Of a stretch of 6,487 nucleotides of DNA, positions 1 to 5,509 are shown in pieces. The stretch lies in NCBI GenBank assembly GCA_003455235.1, contig DMRT01000156.1, positions 1-6,487 of the forward strand. The letters are read 5' to 3'. The stretch's first letter is position 1, and each line of letters starts with the position of its first letter. This DNA comes from Chitinophagaceae bacterium. Its GTDB lineage: Bacteria > Bacteroidota > Bacteroidia > Chitinophagales > Chitinophagaceae. Made by a program: the position numbers and the translations under genes. The notes under the pieces are model-generated. The model saw nothing but the letters and a program-made list of their open reading frames with translations, searched no databases and was not told where the DNA came from.

Positions 1-712
1 TGATAATTCTTGCCCGTTTGTGTTCTTCTGCACGCTGGTTGATATAATCCTGGTCGCCCGGGAACAGCAGTTTCAGCATCTCTACCGACACCCCCATTAC
101 CACGGCATCTTCACTTGGATAAGAAGGCAAGGTTGATTTTGGCAAAAGGGTTTGTATGCCGGTTGGGTCAACCGTAAATGGCGCCGCCCGGTTATACAAT
201 TGCTTGTAATAATAACAGGCAACCAAGGCATCATACTGCGAAGCGCTTAAATAAGCATAAGCCCGGGCTGCATAGGGCGGGTTGGCAAAGGGAAAAGTTG
301 GATAGGCCAGGGGATTATTGGCGCTTGGAACGGGATAGGTTCCGTCCGCATTCTGGTAAGGCGGCAGGTTATGCAGGGCCACCAGTTCACGCATGATCTC
401 ATTCCAGCGGAGTACAGCCCCGGCTCCCCAGTATTCCACCAGCCTGCGTTCATCACCGCTGATCTGGTTTTGAAAACTCTTTATTTCATTCAGCTGAATT
501 ACATAATCCGGGGAGGTGGTGGCGATCGGCGCCGGACAGGCAAACTCATTGGCGGCCGTCAGCAGGATCGGTTTCCAGGTGCCGGCATTGGCATCCGGGC
601 GTACCGGGTTGATCATCGGGTAATGCATGTTCTGTTCATCGATGGATTTTGAACAGGAATGCAACATCAGCATACCCGCTGCAATTACGATCAGTATGGC
701 GTTTTTTTTCAT
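1..712 (-). CDS. PAP2/vanadium-haloperoxidase-like lipoprotein (3' end beyond window)
   Basis: This is an open frame of 237 codons with no stop before the window edge, so the C-terminus is missing. The start MKKNAILIVI leads into a hydrophobic stretch ending in a lipobox-like LHSC, so Cys20 is probably lipidated after export. Residues about 85-237 resemble the helical core of PAP2/vanadium-dependent haloperoxidase proteins. A region at 150-178 (YLSASQYDAL, then K170 to P178) matches motif 1 in position, SYPSEDAVV at 197-205 matches the PSGH loop, and RARII at 233-237 looks like the start of motif 3. Two family residues look replaced: Ala177 where motif 1 normally has the Arg before Pro, and Asp202 where PSGH has His. 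The enzymatic activity is therefore uncertain and the substrate unknown. The gene starts 5 nt after the stop of the barrel gene, so the two are almost certainly cotranscribed and may be exported as partners. Family membership is my inference from motif layout. Confidence 0.8.
   Translation of the reverse strand, partial: MKKNAILIVIAAGMLMLHSCSKSIDEQNMHYPMINPVRPDANAGTWKPILLTAANEFACPAPIATTSPDYVIQLNEIKSFQNQISGDERRLVEYWGAGAVLRWNEIMRELVALHNLPPYQNADGTYPVPSANNPLAYPTFPFANPPYAARAYAYLSASQYDALVACYYYKQLYNRAAPFTVDPTGIQTLLPKSTLPSYPSEDAVVMGVSVEMLKLLFPGDQDYINQRAEEHKRARII
107..205 (-). other. Degenerate PAP2/haloperoxidase active-site segment
   Basis: This segment encodes residues 170-202 of the lipoprotein. 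The spacing K170-x7-P178 fits the family pattern K-x6-R-P, but the Arg position is Ala177; an Arg lies two residues earlier, at 175. The second motif reads PSED (residues 199-202) instead of PSGH, placing Asp where the family has its phosphate/vanadate-pocket His. Both departures are read directly from the codons; equating them with the catalytic positions is inference from motif spacing. Confidence 0.5.
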
Positions 713-717
713 GGCAA

Positions 718-1674
718 TTATTTTTCTGACTTACCGTCTTTTTTGGTTTTTTCCTTTTTTGTTTTCCTGCCAAAGTCGAAGATGTAAAAAATGCCGGCAT
801 TAAAACCGGAGGCCTGTCCAACATTTCTGCCGGCCAGTGTCGTGCTACCATTGGCAACCACCGAAAGTCCGTTCAGGGGGGTTTCGTATTTGACATTCAG
901 TCCAAGCATGGTGGCATTCATCTTATTGCTTACGAATGGCATCCCGTTGCGGGGGATATCAAACCCGCCCAGCGTTGTCCATTTGTTGAGCACCAGTTCT
1001 GCAATGATCACATCGCTGCGGTAGCCGGCCCTGAAATTCCACTGCGATGCATCGGGCATCTTCACTTCGTTGCTGTAGTGCATTTCAGTGGTGTAGTAGG
1101 TATAGCGGTCTAGTTTCACATTGTTGCGGTAGCTGTACGAGTATGATACCGTACCAAACCAGTGATTCCATTGATAGTCGAGCATCAGGCGGGCGGTGGC
1201 CGTGCGGCTGTGCAAACCGATGGACAGGGGTAAGATGTCAGGAGAATACCTGTTTACCGGCGTGGAATAACCGCCCAGCACAATGGCCTGCAGTTCGCCT
1301 TTGGCAATCTTCTTTTCATAACCCACCCATTTTAACCAAAGCGAAAGGTCCTGTAATCCTTTTTGTCCGGCCATTTGCCCGGCACTCGCTTTTGTTTTGA
1401 TATAGGGCAATCCGAAAAGCACGTTCAGTTTGCGGGTGATGCCGTAGTTCCCCATCAGCATAAAATTGGTGGTGGATACCCGGCCCATGTTCAGGTTCTC
1501 CCGCTTGAGGGTTCCTTCCCAATAATTTTTCCAGCTGCTGTAACCGGCCGTTGGACCCACACAGAAGAAGTTCTTCTGCATCATCAACCCGTCGATATCT
1601 GTTTGTGAAAATGCCTGCTGAAAAAAGAGAAAAGAAATAAAAAATGGCAGTAGTAGTTTTTTACCCATTCGCAT
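718..1674 (-). CDS. Outer-membrane beta-barrel protein, Phenol_MetA_deg-like
   Basis: The 318-residue product starts with a classical signal peptide: basic MRMGKK, hydrophobic core LLLPFFISFLFF, and a likely signal peptidase I site AFS|Q after residue 23. The mature part consists of short alternating amphipathic strands rich in Tyr, Trp and Gly with polar loops. Examples are GLQDLSLWLKW (106-116) and GYSTPVNRYSP (135-145), which recall the Phenol_MetA_deg 'transporter' barrels. I infer an outer-membrane pore or structural barrel; the substrate is unknown. The last strand (GIFYIFDFG, 294-302) is followed by a lysine-rich tail. Met3 is an equally good start and would give a slightly shorter signal peptide. 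A promoter-like motif lies 45-78 nt upstream and the PAP2-like lipoprotein follows after 5 nt, so this is probably the first gene of a two-gene operon separate from the pyrimidine genes. Confidence is high for an exported barrel and moderate for the family. Confidence 0.85.
   Translation of the reverse strand: MRMGKKLLLPFFISFLFFQQAFSQTDIDGLMMQKNFFCVGPTAGYSSWKNYWEGTLKRENLNMGRVSTTNFMLMGNYGITRKLNVLFGLPYIKTKASAGQMAGQKGLQDLSLWLKWVGYEKKIAKGELQAIVLGGYSTPVNRYSPDILPLSIGLHSRTATARLMLDYQWNHWFGTVSYSYSYRNNVKLDRYTYYTTEMHYSNEVKMPDASQWNFRAGYRSDVIIAELVLNKWTTLGGFDIPRNGMPFVSNKMNATMLGLNVKYETPLNGLSVVANGSTTLAGRNVGQASGFNAGIFYIFDFGRKTKKEKTKKDGKSEK
721..768 (-). other. Lysine-rich C-terminal tail after the last barrel strand
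   Basis: The codons for residues 303-318 read RKTKKEKTKKDGKSEK: nine basic and three acidic residues with no hydrophobic ones. Barrel proteins usually end on an aromatic residue in the final strand, which the BAM machinery recognises; here that strand would end at Phe301 and the tail would project into the periplasm. It could contact peptidoglycan, the anionic membrane surface or a partner protein; which of these is unknown. Confidence 0.5.
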
Positions 1675-1718
1675 ACTGTTTAGTTTCTGTGTTCATTAGT
1701 ACAGTCAGTTCGTTTAAC

Positions 1719-1752
1719 CAAAGGTAAAGTTTTATGGCCATTCGATAAACAA
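1719..1752 (-). promoter_or_regulatory. Bacteroidetes-type promoter for the barrel/lipoprotein pair
   Basis: Read on the minus strand, TACCTTTG (1719-1726) is an exact match to the Bacteroidetes -7 consensus TAnnTTTG. A TTG at 1750-1752 sits 23 nt upstream, at the upper end of the spacing described for Flavobacterium-type promoters (about 17-23 nt). Transcription would begin near 1712, giving a leader of roughly 40 nt before the barrel gene. This is the only exact -7 match I noticed in the three gaps longer than 50 nt. It implies that the left pair has its own start, independent of the preA transcript. Confidence 0.55.
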
Positions 1753-1816
1753 GCTTCAATGAAACGGCATATCAGCCGAGTTGTCAGCGATTTAGGCAGC
1801 GAACCATCAGAAATGA

Positions 1817-3085
1817 TCAATGATCATTGAGCGGTAACCCCCGTTTCTGAAATTCAATCCAGTTGAGGTATTCAGGGGCCACCCGGTGCTCTTCCATGGT
1901 AATACACTCGTTTACCGGGCAAACCAGCTTGCAGAGATTACAACCCACGCATTCTTCTTCTTTCACGGTGTAGGTATTGTAAGGTTTGCCATAGGCAAGG
2001 TTGATGGATTGATGGGAAGCATCTTCACAGGCAATGTAACAAAGACCGCAGTGAATGCATTTATCCTGGTTTATTTTGGCAATGTGATGGTAATTGATAT
2101 CGAGGTCTTCCCAGTGTGTGATCTTTTCAACTGATTTACCGATGAAGTCATCCAGTGTTTTAAATCCTTTCTCATCCATCCAGTTATTCATGCCTTCAAT
2201 CATATCTTCCACGATCCGGAATCCGTAGTTCATCGCTGCTGTACAAACCTGCACATTGCTGGCGCCCAGCAGCATGAATTCAACAGCGTCTTTCCAGGTG
2301 CTTACACCACCAATGCCTGAAATGGGAACTTTGTTGGTTATCTCATCCTGTGAAATAGTAGTCAGCATTTTTAAAGCGATCGGTTTCACTGCCGGGCCGC
2401 AATAGCCACCGAATACCGATTTACCGGCCACATACGGATTGGGAACGAATGTATCAAGGTCGATGCCCGTTACCGATTGAATGGTATTGATCAAGGACAG
2501 TCCGTTCGTTCCTGCTTTTACCACCGATCTGCCGGTAGGTACAACGGAATGAACATTGGGGGTGAGTTTGGTTATAACCGGGATTGTTGCCGCTTCCATT
2601 ACCCATTCCACCACCATGCAGGCAATCTCGGGATCCTGGCCAACCGCGGCGCCCATGCCTCTTTCGGTCATGCCGTGCGGACAACCAAAGTTCAGTTCCA
2701 GTCCATGTGCCCCCGTATCTTCCACTTTCCTGATCAGCTCATGCCAGCTTTTTTTATCGTTATCGGCCATCAATGAAACCACCATGGCACGGTCGGGGAA
2801 AAGCCTGATGCATTCTTTGATCTCTTTGAGATTTAAATCCAGTGGCCGGTCGCTGATGAGCTCGATATTGTTCAGCCCCATCATTTTCTTAGCCCCGAAA
2901 TTTACCGCAAGATATCTTGACGACACATTCTTCACCTGTGAGCCCAGTGTTTTCCAAACCACGCCACCCCAGCCGGCTTCAAAGGCACGGAGCACATTTA
3001 CCTTTTTATCTGTAGGTGGCGCACTCGCCAGCCAGAACGGGTTGGGAGATTTAATGCCGAGGAAGTTTGAAGATATATCAGCCAT
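1817..3085 (-). CDS. preA: Dihydropyrimidine dehydrogenase subunit PreA (FMN, two 4Fe-4S)
   Basis: PreA is the catalytic subunit that reduces uracil and thymine to the 5,6-dihydro forms, with electrons delivered from PreT. It is cytoplasmic. The 422 residues, close to the usual length of about 410-425, begin with a dihydroorotate-dehydrogenase-like TIM barrel. Visible motifs are SAPPT (21-25), the substrate loop NFGCPHGM..ERGMG (132-145), KLTPN (173-177), GGYCGPAVKPIAL (226-238) and the FMN-phosphate segments SGIGG (256-260) and GASNVQVCTA (274-283). A ferredoxin-like C-terminus binds two 4Fe-4S clusters through Cys343/346/349/353 and Cys379/382/385/389, the last followed by Pro. This corresponds to the C-terminal half of mammalian DPD. 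Val148 occupies the position of pig Cys671 by motif alignment. The ATG follows an A/T-rich leader and lies 103 nt after preT, separated from it by an inverted repeat. The alternative, a dihydroorotate dehydrogenase of class 1B, is unlikely given the fused 2x4Fe-4S domain and the neighbours. Confidence 0.96.
   Translation of the reverse strand: MADISSNFLGIKSPNPFWLASAPPTDKKVNVLRAFEAGWGGVVWKTLGSQVKNVSSRYLAVNFGAKKMMGLNNIELISDRPLDLNLKEIKECIRLFPDRAMVVSLMADNDKKSWHELIRKVEDTGAHGLELNFGCPHGMTERGMGAAVGQDPEIACMVVEWVMEAATIPVITKLTPNVHSVVPTGRSVVKAGTNGLSLINTIQSVTGIDLDTFVPNPYVAGKSVFGGYCGPAVKPIALKMLTTISQDEITNKVPISGIGGVSTWKDAVEFMLLGASNVQVCTAAMNYGFRIVEDMIEGMNNWMDEKGFKTLDDFIGKSVEKITHWEDLDINYHHIAKINQDKCIHCGLCYIACEDASHQSINLAYGKPYNTYTVKEEECVGCNLCKLVCPVNECITMEEHRVAPEYLNWIEFQKRGLPLNDH
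1919..2059 (-). other. 2x[4Fe-4S] ferredoxin module of PreA
   Basis: Two C-x2-C-x2-C-x3-C motifs lie 25 residues apart: CIHCGLCYIAC at 343-353 and CVGCNLCKLVCP at 379-390. Only the second has the classical Pro after the fourth Cys; the first has Glu354 there. The module relays electrons from PreT to the FMN of PreA. Confidence 0.9.
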
Positions 3086-3097
3086 AGAATTTTATTT

Positions 3098-3202
3098 TAA
3101 ATAATCAATATTCAATCCTCAACATTCAATTATCAATTGAGATCACACTACTTCATCGGTCACCTGAATATTGTATATTGAATATTGCTTATTGAATATT
3201 TA
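3098..3202. repeat. Imperfect long inverted repeat between preT and preA
   Basis: The arms 3098-3139 and 3161-3202 are each 42 nt and separated by a 21-nt loop (3140-3160). By my column-by-column count 31 of 42 positions are complementary. The arms are built from degenerate ATTCAATA / TATTGAAT units (for example ATTGAATATT at 3191-3200), so each arm is also internally repetitive. The element fills nearly the whole preT-preA gap and runs over the preT stop codon into its last codons. In the transcript it could fold into a long AU-rich hairpin. It lacks the GC-rich stem plus U-tract of an intrinsic terminator. Possible roles are mRNA processing or stability, or it may be a dispersed intergenic repeat of the genome. 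Confidence 0.65.
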
Positions 3203-4532
3203 GGTATCTAAGAATAGCAGCCGCACCATCTTTGCCTGCCTGCACGGCATCCACCACTTCTTTGCCGCCGTTCACCGCATCGCCGCCGGCAAATACGCCT
3301 TTGATATTTGTTGAAGCCTTGTCCTTCACAACCAATTTTCCGTACGTATTATCCAGCTTATACTTGCTGACCAGTTTTTCAAACGGCACCTGCCCCGCTG
3401 CTTTGATCACCATATCCACGTTCATGGTAAAGGTTTCGCCGGTATCTACGGGTGAACGCCTGCCCGATGCATCGGGCTCACCCAGTTTCATTACGCTGCA
3501 AACCAGCTGCTTCACTTTACCCCCCGAACCTTTTACTTTCTGCGGCGCTGCCAGCCAGATTACTTCGCAGCCATCCAGTTTGGCGATATCCAGTTCCACA
3601 TCAGTGCAGGGTTTTTCGGCTTCTGTTCGGCGGTAAACCAGCGTTACTTCTTTTGCTCCCAGCCGCTTCGCCTGCGTGGCGGCATCGATGGCCGTCATAC
3701 CCATGCCGATCACAGCCACCTTATCGCCCACCGGAACAGATGGATAGCCCTTTGCCCGGATATCATAAATGAACTGGATCGCATCCACAACGCCTTCGAG
3801 TTTTTCGCCGGGAATATCCAGTTTCCTGGCCACGCCCACACCTATGCCGAGATAAACAGCATCGAAGTTCTTCTTTAATTCGGCCAGTGAAATATCTTTT
3901 CCCAGTTCCTGGCTGTATTTCACTTCAATTCCTCCTATACCGAGGATATAATTCACTTCGTCTTCGCAAAACTGCGGTGTTACTTTATAGGCAGCAATGC
4001 CATAGGTCATCAACCCGCCTCCCTTGCCTTCCTTTTCATAGATCGTAACATCAACACCTTCTCTTGCCAGAACATGTGCACAACTCAAACCTGCCGGACC
4101 TGCACCCACAACCGCTACTTTTTTCCCCGTGGAACCTTTTCGCTGGAATAACTGCCAGTTGCCGGCCATTGCCTTCTCCGTGGCATAACGCTGGAGCCGG
4201 GCAATTTCAATCGGCTCTTCTTCCATCAGGTTATACACGCAGGCTCCTTCGCATAATTTCTCTACCGGGCAAACCTTGCTGCAGCCGGCGCCCATGATAT
4301 TGCTGGAGAAAATGGTGTGAGCGGATCCCTTGATATTATCGGTAGCTATCTGCTTGATAAACTTGGGCACATTGATGCCGGTGGGGCAACTCTTGGTGCA
4401 GGGAGCATCATAACAGAACAAACAGCGGTTGGCTTCCACCAATGCCGCATCCGCTGTTTCAAACGGCGGATGAATGTCTGTGAAATTCTCAGCGTATTGC
4501 TCTTTTGAAAGCCGGTTATTTGAAATAGCCAT
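3189..4532 (-). CDS. preT: Dihydropyrimidine dehydrogenase subunit PreT (FAD, NAD(P)H, Fe-S)
   Basis: PreT oxidises NAD(P)H through FAD and passes electrons to PreA; the pair equals the halves of mammalian DPD. It has 447 residues against about 412 in E. coli. Order of parts: N-terminal Fe-S domain with Cys37/40/45/49 and Cys88/94/98 plus Gln114; FAD-binding VVGAGPAGLS (141-150); a glycine-rich GKGGGLMTYGI segment (169-179); NAD(P)-binding VAVIGMGMTAIDAA (272-285); and the C-terminal FAD motif GVFAGGDAVNGG (412-423). The spacings 3-5-4 and 6-4-16 of the Fe-S ligands equal those of pig DPD (79/82/87/91 and 130/136/140/156), including its unusual glutamine ligand. This separates it from simple GltD-type proteins, although GltD is the closest alternative family. 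The start ATG lies 91 nt after the ureidopropionase stop, and preA follows 103 nt downstream. The last residues NIQ and the stop come from the repeat arm that follows. Confidence 0.95.
   Translation of the reverse strand: MAISNNRLSKEQYAENFTDIHPPFETADAALVEANRCLFCYDAPCTKSCPTGINVPKFIKQIATDNIKGSAHTIFSSNIMGAGCSKVCPVEKLCEGACVYNLMEEEPIEIARLQRYATEKAMAGNWQLFQRKGSTGKKVAVVGAGPAGLSCAHVLAREGVDVTIYEKEGKGGGLMTYGIAAYKVTPQFCEDEVNYILGIGGIEVKYSQELGKDISLAELKKNFDAVYLGIGVGVARKLDIPGEKLEGVVDAIQFIYDIRAKGYPSVPVGDKVAVIGMGMTAIDAATQAKRLGAKEVTLVYRRTEAEKPCTDVELDIAKLDGCEVIWLAAPQKVKGSGGKVKQLVCSVMKLGEPDASGRRSPVDTGETFTMNVDMVIKAAGQVPFEKLVSKYKLDNTYGKLVVKDKASTNIKGVFAGGDAVNGGKEVVDAVQAGKDGAAAILRYLNIQ
4191..4424 (-). other. DPD-type twin Fe-S site with predicted Gln ligand in PreT
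   Basis: Residues 37-114 carry Cys37/40/45/49, then Cys84, Cys88, Cys94, Cys98 and Gln114 in the context RLQRYA. Pig DPD uses Gln156 in place of a fourth cysteine for one cluster. The intervals from Cys88 to Gln114 (6, 4, 16) are identical to those in pig, so I take Cys88/94/98/Gln114 as that cluster, with Cys84 probably not a ligand. Confidence 0.7.
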
Positions 4533-4545
4533 GTAGTCAATTTCG

Positions 4546-4614
4546 TGATTGGGAAATTTTGGTGATTTGGAAATGAGAGGCCATGCATCAGCACATCATC
4601 AAATTACCAAATCA
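4546..4614. repeat. Imperfect inverted repeat between ureidopropionase gene and preT
   Basis: Arm 4546-4569 (TGATTGGGAAATTTTGGTGA and 4 nt more) pairs with arm 4592-4614 across a 22-nt loop. I count 19 matches in 24 alignment columns with one gap. The right arm is a string of CAAATTACC / CAAATCAACACAT-like units typical of AT-rich Bacteroidota spacers. The element occupies most of the 91-nt gap. Its sequence is unrelated to the repeat in the next gap, but the layout (long weak stem, loop of about 21 nt, inside an operon gap) is the same. There is no U-tract after the stem, so it is not an obvious terminator. Confidence 0.55.
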
Positions 4615-4623
4615 ACACATTAT

Positions 4624-5490
4624 TTAGAGTTCAACAAGCTTGCCATAGGTTTCCGGTCTGCGGTCGCGGAAGAACTGCCAGACACTTCTTACCTGCTCAA
4701 TCATGTCGAGATCAAATTCGGCAATAAGTAATTCATCCTTGTCTTCACTGGCCTGTGCAAATATTTGGCCACGGGGGTCTACAAAATAACTGCTGCCGTA
4801 AAATTTACCCAGGTTCCATGGTTTTTCCTCACCTACCCGGTTGATACATCCCATGAAATATCCATTTGCTGCTGCATGAGCCGGCTGCTCCAGCTTCCAT
4901 AAATATTGAGAAAGACCAGCCACTGTAGCGGATGGGTTGTAAACGATTTCTGCGCCATTCAGCCCGAGTATCCTTGCCCCGTCGGGGAAGTGACGGTCGT
5001 AACAGATGTACACGCCCACTTTTGCATACTTTGTCTGGAACACCGGGTAGCCTAAATTACCAGGTTTAAAAAAGAATTTTTCCCAAAAGCCGCTGGTATG
5101 CGGGATATGGTTCTTTCGGTACTTACCCAGGTAGGTTCCGTCGGCATCAATTACCGCTGCCGTATTGTATAAAACGCCGGCCTGTTCCTTTTCATAGATC
5201 GGAACAATGATGACCATGTTATACTTTTTTGCATACTGTGCCATCAGTTCGGTGGTAGGGCCCGGTACCGTTTCTGCGCTTTCATACCATTTGGCATCCT
5301 GGCCCGGGCAGAAGTATGGCGTATTGAATATCTCCTGCAGGCAGAGAATCTGTACGCCTTTCTTACCGGCCTCTTCTATGTAAGGAATGTGTTTCTGCAC
5401 CATGGCATTCACAATCTCCTGGATGGAGCCCTCTCCTTCTGTTTTTGGCAAACTCATTTGAATGAGCCCTGACTTAATAATACGCGGCAT
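4624..5490 (-). CDS. Beta-ureidopropionase (N-carbamoyl-beta-alanine amidohydrolase), nitrilase family
   Basis: This is the third enzyme of reductive pyrimidine breakdown: it hydrolyses N-carbamoyl-beta-alanine or N-carbamoyl-beta-aminoisobutyrate to the beta-amino acid, CO2 and ammonia. The 288-residue protein is a single nitrilase-superfamily domain of normal length and cytoplasmic, with no signal peptide. The catalytic triad is visible as Glu53 (LQEIF), Lys126 (KYRKNHIP) and Cys163 (YICYDRHFP), with the second conserved Glu at 137 (GFWEKFFF). The CYDRHFPDGAR segment and the C-terminal FRDRRPETYG favour ureidopropionase. The nearest alternative, N-carbamoylputrescine amidase (AguB), shares the KYRKxHIP and FxPG pattern, so motif evidence alone is not absolute; the preT/preA/hydantoinase neighbours settle it. 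It starts 19 nt after the hydantoinase stop behind an A-rich leader (CTAAAATAAAAG), so the two are surely cotranscribed. Confidence 0.92.
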   Translation of the reverse strand: MPRIIKSGLIQMSLPKTEGEGSIQEIVNAMVQKHIPYIEEAGKKGVQILCLQEIFNTPYFCPGQDAKWYESAETVPGPTTELMAQYAKKYNMVIIVPIYEKEQAGVLYNTAAVIDADGTYLGKYRKNHIPHTSGFWEKFFFKPGNLGYPVFQTKYAKVGVYICYDRHFPDGARILGLNGAEIVYNPSATVAGLSQYLWKLEQPAHAAANGYFMGCINRVGEEKPWNLGKFYGSSYFVDPRGQIFAQASEDKDELLIAEFDLDMIEQVRSVWQFFRDRRPETYGKLVEL

Positions 5491-5509
5491 ATGTATACTT
5501 TTATTTTAG

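Noticed and set aside
178..652. Plus-strand open frames at the left edge and a minus-strand frame 247-456
   Set aside because: The minus-strand lipoprotein frame from 712 is open throughout and has a signal peptide and recognisable motifs; these overlapping frames have neither.
1765..1778. Possible terminator hairpin CGGC-TGATAT-GCCG after preA
   Set aside because: The stem is only four base pairs and is followed by just three T residues on the transcript strand; too weak to call.
1812..1828. AATGATC tandem duplication and ATGATCAT palindrome over the preA stop codon
   Set aside because: It is short and partly coding (N-D-H-stop); a seven-base duplication of this kind is expected by chance and it has no terminator features.
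2556..3104. 182-codon plus-strand open frame antisense to preA
   Set aside because: It lies wholly opposite the conserved preA frame (apart from its extreme 3' end), its translation shows no family motif, and the preA codons account for the sequence. It is a shadow frame.
3232..3772. Plus-strand open frames opposite preT
   Set aside because: They are antisense to conserved FAD/NAD-binding regions of preT, and the translations are Pro/Ser/Thr-rich in the manner of reverse-strand shadows.
4600..4614. TAATTTG on the minus strand as a -7 promoter for preT
   Set aside because: It lacks one base of TAnnTTTG, has no TTG at a proper distance, and lies within the arm of the inverted repeat.
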